A DNA stretch of 64,000 nt from Flavobacterium pisciphilum (GCF_020905345.1 NZ_JAJJMO010000001.1:2294001-2358000); one strand, 5' to 3'; shown: positions 52,844-62,840, counted from the stretch's first letter. Program-made: numbers and translations. Notes: a model not told the origin generated them from the sequence alone.

Positions 52844-53278
52844 TTATTCTTTAGTAGCTTCTTTTTTTGCTTTTGGAGCTGCTTTTTTCGCTTTAGGAGC
52901 TTCTACTTCAGTAGCTACTTCTTCTGCTACAACTGCTTTTTTAGCCGCTGCTTTTTTAGTTCCTCCTGCTGCAGTAATACCTTCAATTACAATTTGAGTA
53001 AGATATTGTCTGTGACCATTTCTCTTTTTGTAACCTTTTCTTCTTTTCTTTTTGAAGATGATTACTTTGTCTCCTTTTAAGTGTTGTAACACTTTAGCTT
53101 CTACAGAAGCACCTTCTATAGCTGGGGCGCCTAAAGTAACATTCCCATTATCATCTAATAAAAGAACTTTGTCAAAAGAAACTTTTGAACCTTCTTCATT
53201 AGCTAATCTGTGAACATAAACCTTTAAGTCTTTGCTTACTTTGAATTGTTGCCCTGCTATCTCTACGATTGCATACAT
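52844..53278 (-). CDS. rplU: 50S ribosomal protein L21 with Ala/Lys-rich tail
   Basis: The 144-aa product has the L21 core in the first about 103 residues (MYAIVEIAGQQFKVSKD, KVIIFKKKRRKGYKKRNGHRQYLT) plus a tail of about 40 residues rich in Ala, Lys and Glu (about 105-144). Core L21 is about 103 aa; such tails occur in Bacteroidota. It binds 23S rRNA. First gene of rplU-rpmA. Confidence 0.97.
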   Translation of the reverse strand: MYAIVEIAGQQFKVSKDLKVYVHRLANEEGSKVSFDKVLLLDDNGNVTLGAPAIEGASVEAKVLQHLKGDKVIIFKKKRRKGYKKRNGHRQYLTQIVIEGITAAGGTKKAAAKKAVVAEEVATEVEAPKAKKAAPKAKKEATKE

Positions 53279-53548
53279 ACCAAATTGATTTATTGATTTT
53301 TAAGGTTGCAAATATACAATTAATAATTTACTGTGCAATTTCTTAAAGTAAAAATATTCAATACTCTTTAATCCCTCTATTTCAATAGTTTTCGATTGAC
53401 TCAAAATTATCAATGTAGTAAAATACTGTTAAAAAAGAATCAAAAAAGGTACCATTTTACTATTCTTAATCAAAAAAAGTTATTTTTGGTGTAACTATTT
53501 CTAATTAATCATACTTATTTAAGTGTAATAAAAAAATTATTAACCTTT

Positions 53549-54871
53549 ATGAAAAATCCAATAATTATGCTAACTGCAGCACTTATGTTAGGTGGAGTAG
53601 CTTCAGCTCAAAAAGTAGCTTTTGAAGAATACGATTTAGATAACGGCATGCACGTTATTCTGCACAACGATTCTTCGGCACCTGTAGTCGTAACCTCAGT
53701 AATGTACCATGTCGGGTCAAAAGACGAAACTCCAGACAGAACTGGATTTGCGCATTTTTTCGAACATTTATTATTTGAAGGAACAGAAAACATAAAACGT
53801 GGTGAATGGATGAAAATTGTGACTGCCAATGGCGGAACCAATAACGCCAACACATCTGACGACCGAACGTATTACTATGAAGTTTTCCCTTCTAACAATT
53901 TAGAATTGGCATTATGGATGGAATCTGAGAGATTAATGCACCCTGTAATAAACAAAATCGGAGTTGACACTCAGAACGAAGTTGTGAAAGAGGAAAAAAG
54001 AACCCGTTATGACAACCAACCTTACGGAAACATTCTTCCTGAGGTAAAGAAAAACATGTTCAAGAATCACCCATATCGTTGGACTACAATTGGATCTATG
54101 AAAGATCTAGATGCAGCAACTCTTGACGAATTTAAAGCTTTTAATAAAAAATTCTACACACCAAACAATTCCGTTTTAGTAATTGCTGGAGATTTTGACA
54201 AAGCAAAAACAAAAGAATGGATTCAAAAATACTTTGGACCTATTAAAAGAGGTGAGAAACTGCAAAAACAAACTTTTACAGAAGAACCTATTACTCAACC
54301 TATCAAAGCTAAATACGAAGATCCAAACATTCAAATCCCAATGCTTGTAGCTTCTTACCGTACTCCATCTATGAAAACTAGAGATGCAAGAGTTTTAGAT
54401 TTAATCTCTTCTTATTTAAGTGATGGTAAAAGTTCTAAACTTTATAAAAAAATAGTTGACGATAAAAAAATGGCTTTACAAATTGGAGCTGTTGGTTTCA
54501 GTCAAGAAGATTACGGTATGTACATTTTATATGGCTTACCAATGAAACCATTTACATCTGACGATTTATTAAAAGAAATCGATGAAGAGATTATAAAACT
54601 TCAAACCAACTTAATCTCTGAGAAAGATTACGAAAAACTACAAAATAAGTTTGATAACAATTATGTTAACTCTAACTCAACTGTAGAGGGAATTGCCGAA
54701 AATCTAGCTAGCTTCTACCTACTTTATGGCGATGTAAACCTTATAAATACTGAAATTGACCTCTATCACTCTATCACTAGAGAAGAAATTAGAGATGTTG
54801 CAAAAAAATATCTAAATCCTAATCAACGTTTAATTTTAGACTACGTTCCTACTACAAAGGCACAAAATTAA
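53549..54871 (+). CDS. M16 family zinc peptidase, catalytic subunit
   Basis: The 440-aa exported protein (signal MKNPIIMLTAALMLGGVASAQ) has the inverse zinc motif HFFEH (near residue 70) and the downstream Glu in VVKEEKRTRYDN. Family M16 enzymes degrade peptides in a clam-shell chamber. The next gene, 13 bp downstream, encodes the likely non-catalytic half, so the pair should form a heterodimer in the periplasm. Confidence 0.95.
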   Translation: MKNPIIMLTAALMLGGVASAQKVAFEEYDLDNGMHVILHNDSSAPVVVTSVMYHVGSKDETPDRTGFAHFFEHLLFEGTENIKRGEWMKIVTANGGTNNANTSDDRTYYYEVFPSNNLELALWMESERLMHPVINKIGVDTQNEVVKEEKRTRYDNQPYGNILPEVKKNMFKNHPYRWTTIGSMKDLDAATLDEFKAFNKKFYTPNNSVLVIAGDFDKAKTKEWIQKYFGPIKRGEKLQKQTFTEEPITQPIKAKYEDPNIQIPMLVASYRTPSMKTRDARVLDLISSYLSDGKSSKLYKKIVDDKKMALQIGAVGFSQEDYGMYILYGLPMKPFTSDDLLKEIDEEIIKLQTNLISEKDYEKLQNKFDNNYVNSNSTVEGIAENLASFYLLYGDVNLINTEIDLYHSITREEIRDVAKKYLNPNQRLILDYVPTTKAQN

Positions 54872-54884
54872 GACTCTTAGAATC

Positions 54885-56933
54885 ATGAAAAAAAGAAAAA
54901 TTATTTTAATCCTATTATTCGTAACAGGAATTATGCAAGCACAAGATCGTCCGCAGCCTAAACCAGGTACTTCGCCCGTAGTAAACATCAAAAAACCTCA
55001 AACCTTTGTTTTACCAAATGGAATGAAAGTTTTAGTTGTAGAAAACCACAAACTACCTAGAGTAAGCTTCAACTTAACTCTAGACAACGCTCCGTTTGTA
55101 GAAGGAAACAAAAAAGGTGTTGATCAGCTAACAAGCAGCATGATTGGGGATGGAACAAAAAAAACGAACAAAGAAGCCTTTAATGAAGAAATAGATTTTT
55201 ACGGAGCTCGTATCAATTTTAGTTCTCAAGGTGCTTTCGGAACTTCACTTTCTAAATACTCAGGGCGAATCCTTGAACTTTTAGCTGAAGGTGCTTTACA
55301 ACCGAATTTTACACAAGCTGAATTTGACAAAGAAAAAGCAAAACTACAAGAAGGTCTTAAAGCCGACGAGAAAAGTGTTCCTGCAATCGAAAATAGAGTT
55401 GTTGATGCATTAGCTTTTGGAAAAAATCATCCTTCAGGAGAATTTATCACAGAAGAGACTCTTAAAAATGTAACTCTAGCTGACGTAGAAAACAACTACA
55501 AGAGTCATTTCGTTCCTGAAAATGCGTATTTAGTAATTATTGGAGATATTAAATTCAAAGAAACTAAAGCTGCTGTAGAAAAACTTTTTGGAAAGTGGGA
55601 AAAAAGAACACAGCCAAAAGAAACCTACCCTAATCCAGCAAACGTAGCTCAACTACAAATTAATTTTGTTGATGTTCCAAATGCTGTACAATCAGAAATT
55701 GCATTGGTAAACACAGTAAATTTAAAAATGAGTGATCCTGATTTTTTCCCTGCTGTAATAGCTAATCAAATTTTAGGAGGTGACTTCAACAGCTATTTAA
55801 ACATGAACTTACGTGAAGCTCACGCATGGACATACGGAGCTGGTTCTAATCTAGGAAGCGGAAAATACACATCTAAATTTAAAGCAGCTTCAGCGGTAAG
55901 AAATGCCGTAACTGATAGCGCTGTAACTGAATTTGTAAAAGAAATAAAAAGAATCAGAACTGAAAAAGTTTCAGAGGAAATTTTAAAAACAGTTAAAGCT
56001 GGATATATTGGTAGATTTGTTATGCAGGTAGAAAAACCTCAAACAGTAGCTAGATATGCATTGAATATAGAAACTGAAAATCTTCCAAAAGACTTTTATG
56101 AAAAATACATTCAAAACATCAATAACGTAACTGCTGATGAAATACTTCGCGTAGCTAACAAATATTTCCTTATTGACAACATGAGAATTGTTATCACTGG
56201 AAAAGGATCTGAAGTGATTCCTGGCTTAGAAAAACTAAACATTCCAATTAGTTATTTTGACAAATATGCCAATCCAACAGAAAAACCATCATTAAAGAAA
56301 GAAGTTCCTAAAGGAATAACTGCTAAAAGTGTTTTTGACAACTACATAAAAGCTATTGGTGGAGAAAAAGCCGTTACTTCTGTGAAAACAATTTCAATGC
56401 TAGGATCAACAACTATCCCTCAAGCTCCATCTCCATTAACGTTCACTTCTAAAATGGATGCTAAAGGAAAAATGATGGTTTCACTAGCTATGGGACCTAT
56501 GAACTTAATGAAGCAGGTTGTTAACGAAAAAGAAGCTTATATCGAACAACAAGGACAAAGAAAAAACCTTGAAGGTAAAGACCTAGCTGATATGAAAGCA
56601 AGTGCAGTTCCTTTTGAAGAACTACAACTTTCTAAAAAAGACGGGTTAATAATTGACCGTATTGAACCAATCAATAACAATGATGCTTATGCTATCAAGG
56701 ACGGTAAAACAACTTATTTTTTCGATACAAAATCTGGATTAAAAGTTGCTGAATCTAAAATAGCTGAACAAGCAGGAAAATCAATAACACAGACTACAAA
56801 TTTTGGTGATTACAAAGAAGTAAAAGGAGTTAAAATTCCTTTTAACATTGTTCAAAATGTAGGTTTTGAATTGAACATCAAAATGTCAGAAGTAAAAATT
56901 AACGAAGGAGTTACTGATAAAGATTTCCTATAA
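54885..56933 (+). CDS. M16 family protein, inactive half with extra C-terminal domain
   Basis: The 682-aa exported protein (signal MKKRKIILILLFVTGIMQAQ) has two M16 domains but no HxxEH; the corresponding place reads VDQLTSSMIGDGTKK. Residues from about 470 form an additional domain with KTISMLGSTTI, YIEQQGQRKNLEGK and a final PFNIVQNVGFELNIKMSEVKI. This domain resembles the outer-membrane lipoprotein-sorting-like (LolA/LppX) folds in composition. Partner of the catalytic subunit encoded upstream. Confidence 0.9.
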   Translation: MKKRKIILILLFVTGIMQAQDRPQPKPGTSPVVNIKKPQTFVLPNGMKVLVVENHKLPRVSFNLTLDNAPFVEGNKKGVDQLTSSMIGDGTKKTNKEAFNEEIDFYGARINFSSQGAFGTSLSKYSGRILELLAEGALQPNFTQAEFDKEKAKLQEGLKADEKSVPAIENRVVDALAFGKNHPSGEFITEETLKNVTLADVENNYKSHFVPENAYLVIIGDIKFKETKAAVEKLFGKWEKRTQPKETYPNPANVAQLQINFVDVPNAVQSEIALVNTVNLKMSDPDFFPAVIANQILGGDFNSYLNMNLREAHAWTYGAGSNLGSGKYTSKFKAASAVRNAVTDSAVTEFVKEIKRIRTEKVSEEILKTVKAGYIGRFVMQVEKPQTVARYALNIETENLPKDFYEKYIQNINNVTADEILRVANKYFLIDNMRIVITGKGSEVIPGLEKLNIPISYFDKYANPTEKPSLKKEVPKGITAKSVFDNYIKAIGGEKAVTSVKTISMLGSTTIPQAPSPLTFTSKMDAKGKMMVSLAMGPMNLMKQVVNEKEAYIEQQGQRKNLEGKDLADMKASAVPFEELQLSKKDGLIIDRIEPINNNDAYAIKDGKTTYFFDTKSGLKVAESKIAEQAGKSITQTTNFGDYKEVKGVKIPFNIVQNVGFELNIKMSEVKINEGVTDKDFL

Positions 56934-57003
56934 TCTCTCTTTTAAGATTCAAAGCTGAAAAGACTAAAAAAATAACTTTTCAACTTCGTTCAGAATAACT
57001 ACC

Positions 57004-57050
57004 AATAAGGTTTGTCAAAGTTTTGAATTTTGGCAAACCTTATTTTTTTT
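57004..57050 (+). terminator. terminator of the M16 operon
   Basis: Stem AATAAGGTTTG / CAAACCTTATT with an 18-nt loop that pairs partly, followed by a run of T. Confidence 0.85.
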
Positions 57051-57125
57051 GAAAAAAAACTCAAAATCTACAACCCCCTTTTTACCTCTCCGATCTTACA
57101 GCTGACATTTCACAAAAGAAAGATC

Positions 57126-57992
57126 TTATTTTTTCGCCGAGAGATAAACTCCTATCAAAACAATAAAAGCTCCCAAAAGCTGTATTGGCGTAAGCATTTC
57201 ATTATCCAGAAATCCCCAAAAGAAAGCTATTATCGGAATCAAATAAGTCACCGAAGTTGCAAATACTGGAGATGACATTTGTATCAATTTAAAGAACAAA
57301 ACATTTGCGATACCCGTTCCCACTACTCCTAGGATGATTATAAATAAAATAGAGTGCTGTACTTTTTCATCATACATTACATCATGAAAACCCGTGAAGC
57401 TCAAAATTACAATCGCCGGAACCAATAGCACCATAAAATTCCCTGTAGTGATACTTAACGAACTTAAATCTGACAAGTATCTTTTTATCAAGTTTACGTT
57501 TATCGCATAACAAAGAGAGGCTACCACTACCAAAATAGCATAATAATAATTCTGTTCTGGATGACTTATCGCGCCATTAAAAACCAAAAGCAAACATCCA
57601 ATCAAACCAATAAAAACGCCAATAACTTGTCTTCTCTGAAATTGTATTCCAAAAATGACAGCTCCTATTATTAATGTGTTTAATGGGGTTAATGAATTAA
57701 GGATTGCCGTAATCGAACTATCGATTTCAGTTTCGGCAATAGCAAAAAGATAAGCAGGTGTAAACGTCCCAAAAAATGAGGTTAGTGCAATAAATTTCCA
57801 TTGATGTTTCGGGATTTTAGCTAAACTTTTAAAACCTACCAATAACAAAAACAAAGCTGCAAAAATAATTCGCAAAGACCCCAATTGAATAGCAGTTAAA
57901 CCTATTAGCCCTTTTTTTATCAAAATAAAAGAACTCCCCCAAACCAAGGCCAATACTGTTAAGTAAACCCACTTTAATTGTTTTGATCCCAT
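57126..57992 (-). CDS. EamA/DMT family transporter
   Basis: The 288-aa product has ten membrane segments in two EamA repeats (VYLTVLALVWGSSFILIKKGL at the start and GVVGTGIANVLFFKLIQMSSPVFATSVTYLIPIIAFFWGF near the end). Members export metabolites such as amino acids. Substrate unknown. Monocistronic, divergent from the heavy-metal lipoprotein gene. Confidence 0.93.
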   Translation of the reverse strand: MGSKQLKWVYLTVLALVWGSSFILIKKGLIGLTAIQLGSLRIIFAALFLLLVGFKSLAKIPKHQWKFIALTSFFGTFTPAYLFAIAETEIDSSITAILNSLTPLNTLIIGAVIFGIQFQRRQVIGVFIGLIGCLLLVFNGAISHPEQNYYYAILVVVASLCYAINVNLIKRYLSDLSSLSITTGNFMVLLVPAIVILSFTGFHDVMYDEKVQHSILFIIILGVVGTGIANVLFFKLIQMSSPVFATSVTYLIPIIAFFWGFLDNEMLTPIQLLGAFIVLIGVYLSAKK

Positions 57993-58096
57993 AATACCTG
58001 TTTTACAGCAAAATTGTAATAAATTTATGAATTCCCCATTCGTTTTTTATTAATTTTGCAAACAAATCCTGTTCTAAACTATTAAAACAAAACAAT

Positions 58097-58477
58097 ATGA
58101 AAATCGTAAAATCAATCGCAGCTTTGGCAATTGCTAGCCTTTTGTTCATAAGCTGTAAAAAGAATGAAACGGAAAACGCAACAGCAGCAACAACTACTGA
58201 AGCAGCTACTCCAAAAGTACACAAAGAGATTGCAGCTCAAAATGTTCAAACTGCAAGTTTTAATATCGAAGGAATGACTTGTGCAATGGGATGTGCAAAA
58301 ACTATCGAAAGCGAATTATCTGACCTTGATGGCGTGCAAGATGCGAAAGTAGATTTTGAAACAAAAACAGCTACCGTAACTTTTGATAAAACTGTACAGA
58401 ATCCAGACAACTTAACTAAAATAGTTCAAGCAACTGGTGACGGAAAAACATATAAAGTTTTAAACATGAAATCGTAA
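58097..58477 (+). CDS. heavy-metal-associated (HMA) domain lipoprotein
   Basis: The 126-aa product has a lipobox (SLLFISC, Cys near residue 20), a Thr/Ala-rich linker and an HMA domain (ASFNIEGMTCAMGCAKTIE, then VDFETKTATVTFDKT). The usual metal site is CxxC; here it is CAMGC, a CxxxC. Such proteins may bind copper or another soft metal in the periplasm. A strong bidirectional terminator follows. Confidence 0.85.
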   Translation: MKIVKSIAALAIASLLFISCKKNETENATAATTTEAATPKVHKEIAAQNVQTASFNIEGMTCAMGCAKTIESELSDLDGVQDAKVDFETKTATVTFDKTVQNPDNLTKIVQATGDGKTYKVLNMKS

Positions 58478-58498
58478 TTAAACGATTTTTAATGACAT

Positions 58499-58533
58499 AA
58501 AAAAAGAGCATTCGTTATGAATGCTCTTTTTTT
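58499..58533. terminator. bidirectional terminator
   Basis: Hairpin AAAAAGAGCATTC / GAATGCTCTTTTT with a short loop between the HMA gene and gldD. Confidence 0.9.
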
Positions 58534-58551
58534 ATATGTTTATTTTTCTAA

Positions 58552-59115
58552 TTATTTCCACTTAATGGTTTCCATTAAATGCTGCATATCATTCTTAATA
58601 TAACTTGCTGCTGGCATAATTGAATCAAAATTTGGCTTAGCATAAAAGTAAACTGAACCTGTCACAAAATGCTTTACACTATCTGTGATATAAAATTGAG
58701 AGTTTGTAGCTGCATTTCCATCAACTTGATAAAACATACCGTATGCTTTTTTATTAGGGTTTAAATACGGCTGTTCTAATATATCATCTGCTTTTATAAC
58801 ATGCTCGTAAGTTAATTTTTGAGCATCTTTCAATAATTTATTAATATCCTTATTCACTGGCTTATAAGTAAGATAAATAGTTGCTTTCATCTTTGGGTAT
58901 GAAATCATAAACCCACAATCTTTCTCTCCCTTTATAACCGCATCTGCATTTATCTCAAAGGCGTAAGGACATTGATTTTCAAAATTCACATATTTAGCTT
59001 CTGCATAATCTAGTCTTAAATAACTAGCAGGCTTAGGCACAACATCATCCTTGCAACTTACTACAGTCAACGTTATGATAAAAAACGTAATAATGGCAAT
59101 TGATTTTTTAAGCAT
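58552..59115 (-). CDS. gldD: gliding motility lipoprotein GldD
   Basis: The 187-aa lipoprotein (lipobox VVSC near residue 21) has the GldD pattern: PKPASYLRLDYAEAKY, CPYAFEINADAVI, the CGFMISYPKMKATIYLTYKPV block and a C-terminal SIMPAASYIKNDMQHLMETI. GldD is required for Flavobacterium gliding and for type IX secretion-related functions. It is 5 bp behind gldE, as known for Flavobacterium johnsoniae. Confidence 0.95.
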   Translation of the reverse strand: MLKKSIAIITFFIITLTVVSCKDDVVPKPASYLRLDYAEAKYVNFENQCPYAFEINADAVIKGEKDCGFMISYPKMKATIYLTYKPVNKDINKLLKDAQKLTYEHVIKADDILEQPYLNPNKKAYGMFYQVDGNAATNSQFYITDSVKHFVTGSVYFYAKPNFDSIMPAASYIKNDMQHLMETIKWK

Positions 59116-59120
59116 TTTTA

Positions 59121-60416
59121 TTATTCTATTGTTACTTTTATTTGTTTAATCCTTTTACTGTCAACGGATTCTATTGTGAAAACACAATTTTGGAAAGCAA
59201 TTTTTTGATTTTTCTTTGGAAAATTTCCAATAATTTCTAAAATAAAACCACCCAATGTTTCCGCTTCTCCTTTTTGTATCTCAAATAAATCTTCGTCTAC
59301 ATCTATAATTCTATAAAAGTCTTTAAGATTTATCTTTCCTTCAAATAGGTAATTCTTTTCATCGATTTGAGAAAAATTAATGTGTTCGTCATCAAACTCA
59401 TCACTAATATCTCCAACAATTTCTTCAATCACATCTTCTAAAGAGACCAATCCCGAAGTTCCTCCATATTCATCAACAACGATTGCTAAATGGCTTTTCA
59501 TACTCTGAAAATCTTTTAACAAGTTATCTAACTTCTTATTCTCTGGCACAAAAAACGGCTCTCTAATAAGCGTAGCCCAATCAAAATCTTTCTTATCTAT
59601 ATACGGAAGTAAGTCTTTTACAAACAAAACTCCTTCTATCTGATCAATATTATCTCTGTAAACTGGAATCCTAGAATAGCCCTTCTCAATAATTTTAGGA
59701 TAGATAGCTTCAAAAGGCTCCGAAATCTCTAATGCGAAAATATCAATTCTCGGACTCATTACCTGCTTTGTATCTGTATTTCCGAAAGAAACAATTCCTT
59801 CTAATATTTTTTGTTCTTCTGTAGAAGTGTCTTCAGAATCAGTAAGCTCTAAAGCTTGAGATAGCTGACCTACCGAAAAACTAGTTTTTTGTTTCCCCAA
59901 TTTATTATGTAAATAAATAGTTGCTGAACGCATTGGCAGACTGATAGGAGAAAGTAATTTATCCAACAAAGCTAGTGGATATGCTACACGTTGCGCAAAT
60001 TTAAGATTATTACGACTTGCATAAACCTTTGGCAAAACTTCACCAAACAACAATATTAAAGAAGTAACTAGAATTACTTCCAAAACAAATTTCAATACTG
60101 GTGAAATCACTGCTCCAAAAATATCTCTACCCACAAAGGAGAATAAAATAACAACTCCAATATTAATAAAATTATTGGCTACAAGAAGTGTTGCTAAAAG
60201 TTTTTTGGGTTTATCCAAAAGATTAGAAATAATTCTTCCTTTGGATACGTTTTGTTGTAATGCCTCATCAATATCTTTTTGAGACAACGAAAAAAGTGCT
60301 ACTTCGGCACCTGAAACTATGGCCGAACAAAAAAGTAAAATAAAAATTCCAAGAAATCCAACAATCAGGTTGGTATCTAAGAGGTTCGTAACGTATAAAC
60401 TGGGCTCTGGGTCCAA
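59121..60416 (-). CDS. gldE: gliding motility-associated protein GldE
   Basis: The 431-aa product has an N-terminal DUF21/CNNM membrane domain (about 20-190), a CBS pair (about 215-335: VMSPRIDIFALE, GYSRIPVYRDN, LAIVVDEYGGTSGLVSLED) and a CorC/HlyC domain at the end. It belongs to the hemolysin/CorC group of putative ion transport proteins. In Flavobacterium it is encoded with gldD and can support GldB function, from published genetics as I recall. Confidence 0.95.
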   Translation of the reverse strand: MDPEPSLYVTNLLDTNLIVGFLGIFILLFCSAIVSGAEVALFSLSQKDIDEALQQNVSKGRIISNLLDKPKKLLATLLVANNFINIGVVILFSFVGRDIFGAVISPVLKFVLEVILVTSLILLFGEVLPKVYASRNNLKFAQRVAYPLALLDKLLSPISLPMRSATIYLHNKLGKQKTSFSVGQLSQALELTDSEDTSTEEQKILEGIVSFGNTDTKQVMSPRIDIFALEISEPFEAIYPKIIEKGYSRIPVYRDNIDQIEGVLFVKDLLPYIDKKDFDWATLIREPFFVPENKKLDNLLKDFQSMKSHLAIVVDEYGGTSGLVSLEDVIEEIVGDISDEFDDEHINFSQIDEKNYLFEGKINLKDFYRIIDVDEDLFEIQKGEAETLGGFILEIIGNFPKKNQKIAFQNCVFTIESVDSKRIKQIKVTIE

Positions 60417-60439
60417 ATTAAATAGAATTAGTTAAACAA

Positions 60440-60880
60440 TCAGAATGGCAAATCATTTATAGGTAAGCCATCATTCGAAGCGTCAAAGTTAGTGTTTTTT
60501 GAGGATTCTGAAGAAGGATTCTGCTTCTGTCCTTCAGTCTCTTTTTTAGTTGTCAAGAAAGTGAACTCAGTTACCTGAATCTCGGTCGTATGTTTCGTTG
60601 AGCCATCTTCGGCTTGCCATTGGCGCGACTTTATCCGACCTTCGATATATATCTTATCTCCTTTAGACAAATATTTTTCACAAATCTCTGCCGCTTTATT
60701 ACGCACTACCAAATTATGCCACTCAGTAGAAGTAATCTTCTCGTTGGTAGTTTTATTTATATAAACCTCATTAGTTGCCAATTGAAATCGCCCTATGCAA
60801 TTTCCACCATCAAAATAATGCATTTTTACATCGTCACCTAAATGACCTATCAACATCACTTTATTTAATGTTCCGTTCAT
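60440..60880 (-). CDS. ssb: single-stranded DNA-binding protein
   Basis: The 146-aa product has an OB fold (MNGTLNKVMLIGHLGDDVKMH, STEWHNLVVRNKAAEICEKYL, KIYIEGRIKSRQW) and an acidic-tipped tail ending DLPF, the protein-interaction end typical of bacterial SSB. It protects single-stranded DNA during replication and repair. Same strand and near gldE-gldD, a usual Flavobacterium neighbourhood. Confidence 0.96.
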   Translation of the reverse strand: MNGTLNKVMLIGHLGDDVKMHYFDGGNCIGRFQLATNEVYINKTTNEKITSTEWHNLVVRNKAAEICEKYLSKGDKIYIEGRIKSRQWQAEDGSTKHTTEIQVTEFTFLTTKKETEGQKQNPSSESSKNTNFDASNDGLPINDLPF

Positions 60881-61119
60881 GACTTACTATTGTATTTCTA
60901 TCAAAGATACATTTTTTTAGAAACTTATTTTATTCTCTTTCGATAAAATTTATGAATTGAAAAAGGACCTATTTTCAAACAACTTAAACTTAACTTGTTT
61001 TAAATTTTATTCCATTACTTACAGCCTTCAAATAAATGCATTTAAAAATGCTGTCATAAAAGTTTTAATAATTTTTTGTGAAGATAAAATAAAAAAACTA
61101 TGTTTGTCATAAAATTCTC

Positions 61120-61467
61120 ATGTCCAAAATAGAGTTTGTTAGTTGCCATAGATTACCTAATAGGTCCTTTTTTTACAAAGGAAGACAATTCCCGATATGC
61201 GCAAGATGCACTGGCATATATGTAGGCTATTTTATTTTCATACCTCTTTTGTGGTTTATGAAAATCAATATCTACTGGGCACTTTTATCTATTTTACCTA
61301 CAATAATTGACGGTCTTACACAAGCATATTACAATAGAGAAAGCAATAATTTTCTACGCTTTTCTACAGGTATTCTAGCAGGATATGGCGTAGCAGGCAT
61401 TTCTGATTTTATCGCTTATTGGACAGTAAAGCTATCCAAATACATCATTTTTTTTATCAATAACTAA
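61120..61467 (+). CDS. DUF2085 family membrane protein
   Basis: The 115-aa product fits DUF2085: [30 protein letters not shown] with a conserved CH and CxRC pair, followed by about three membrane segments. The Cys/His may bind a metal. Function unknown. The next gene is 12 bp downstream on the same strand. Confidence 0.9.
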   Translation: MSKIEFVSCHRLPNRSFFYKGRQFPICARCTGIYVGYFIFIPLLWFMKINIYWALLSILPTIIDGLTQAYYNRESNNFLRFSTGILAGYGVAGISDFIAYWTVKLSKYIIFFINN

Positions 61468-61479
61468 AAACAAATAATT

Positions 61480-61710
61480 ATGTCAGAAGAGAATTCTAAA
61501 TTCAATGAATTTAACAACAAATCAGAAGAAGATTTAAGTACAGGTTTAAAAGTATTATCATTCTGTATTCCTCTTGCAGGAGCTATCATTTATTTCACAA
61601 AAAAAGATAGCGAACCTAAAGCCGCTAAATCAGCTTGCAACTTAGCCTTAATTGGTTTTGCCGTAGGAATTGTCGCAAGAATAATTCAATATGCAACAAC
61701 TGGTTCATAA
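61480..61710 (+). CDS. small two-helix membrane protein
   Basis: The 76-aa product has a charged start (MSEENSKFNEFNNKSEEDL) and two helices (VLSFCIPLAGAIIYFT, NLALIGFAVGIVARIIQYA) joined by KKDSEPKAAKSAC. It lies 12 bp after the DUF2085 gene and may act with it. Family not known to me. Confidence 0.75.
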   Translation: MSEENSKFNEFNNKSEEDLSTGLKVLSFCIPLAGAIIYFTKKDSEPKAAKSACNLALIGFAVGIVARIIQYATTGS

Positions 61711-61715
61711 TAATA

Positions 61716-61749
61716 AAAATGACTTCTCTAGAGAAGTCATTTTTATTTT
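61716..61749. terminator. bidirectional terminator
   Basis: Nearly perfect palindrome AAAAATGACTTCTC / GAGAAGTCATTTTT; it ends on the stop codon of mutY. Confidence 0.85.
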
Positions 61750-62785
61750 ACATCTTTTCGATAAAATTATGAATCACAATCGGAAACGGATAGGTCTTTA
61801 CATCCTGTTGATTAATCCCATTTAAAACTGTCTCTTTTATTTTTATTTTCCAGAATTTAATATACAAATGCTGATGTGACAATTTATGAATGATACTTTT
61901 TGGATTACATTCTTCTACTCCTATAATAGAATACGCTGCAAAAAAGTCTTCCTTAATATATGTCGAAACAAAATCAAAGTCTTTTTCGGCATCCGTTTCT
62001 AATAATGGAAACTCATATAAGTTATACCAGATTCCTTTGGCGGTTCGTTTTTGTAAAACTGTATTCCCTATTTCGTCTTCTACTACTAGATAATTAAAAT
62101 ACCGAGTAGTCACTTTTAGCTTTTTTGATTTTACTGGTAACAATTCAACTTTCTTCTTCTGTAATGCTGCACAACTCTCATTAAATACACAAATCAAACA
62201 ATTCGGACTTTTAGGCACACATTGCAGCGCTCCAAACTCCATTATTGCCTGATTAAAAATCGCAGGATTATCTTTAGGCATTAATTCATAGGCCAAAGCA
62301 GCAAATTCTTTTTTTGTCGAAGCCAAAGCAATATCTGTTTCAACATCAAAGTAACGTGATAAAACACGAAATACATTTCCATCAACAACTGGAACAGCTT
62401 CGTTATAAGAAAATGATGCAATCGCTGCTGCTGTATATTCCCCTACTCCTTTTAGTTTTAATAGATCAACATAAGTTCCAGGAAAAACCCCATTTAATTC
62501 ATTGGCGACGAATTTTGCGGTTTGATGCAAGTTTCTAGCTCGCGAATAATACCCTAATCCTTGCCAAAGTTTCAAAACTTGCTCTTCATCAGCGTTAGCC
62601 AAATCAAAAACTGTAGGAAATTCTTTCGTAAAAGATAAAAAATAAGGCATTCCTTGCGCTACTCTTGTCTGTTGTAGCATTATTTCTGATAGCCAAATAG
62701 GGTAAGAATCGACAGTATTTCGCCATGGCAAATCGCGTTTATTTTGTAAATACCATTTTATCAATTGTTTAGAAAAACTCATCAT
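61748..62785 (-). CDS. mutY: A/G-specific adenine glycosylase
   Basis: The 345-aa product has EIMLQQTRVAQG, the helix-hairpin-helix LKGVGEYTAAAIASF with the catalytic Asp in VVDGNVFRV, and the 4Fe-4S ligands CVPKSPNCLICVFNESC. A C-terminal NUDIX-like domain recognises 8-oxoG. It removes adenine opposite 8-oxoguanine. It is divergent from the HU-like gene. Confidence 0.97.
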   Translation of the reverse strand: MMSFSKQLIKWYLQNKRDLPWRNTVDSYPIWLSEIMLQQTRVAQGMPYFLSFTKEFPTVFDLANADEEQVLKLWQGLGYYSRARNLHQTAKFVANELNGVFPGTYVDLLKLKGVGEYTAAAIASFSYNEAVPVVDGNVFRVLSRYFDVETDIALASTKKEFAALAYELMPKDNPAIFNQAIMEFGALQCVPKSPNCLICVFNESCAALQKKKVELLPVKSKKLKVTTRYFNYLVVEDEIGNTVLQKRTAKGIWYNLYEFPLLETDAEKDFDFVSTYIKEDFFAAYSIIGVEECNPKSIIHKLSHQHLYIKFWKIKIKETVLNGINQQDVKTYPFPIVIHNFIEKM

Positions 62786-62840
62786 TAAATATTAGACAAC
62801 AAAAGTAAAAGTTTATGTAATTAAAATTTAACGAATTAGC

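Noticed and set aside
52838..53080. Plus-strand frame of 80 codons opposite rplU
   Set aside because: Phe/Ser/Cys-rich shadow of the Lys-rich antisense strand of L21.
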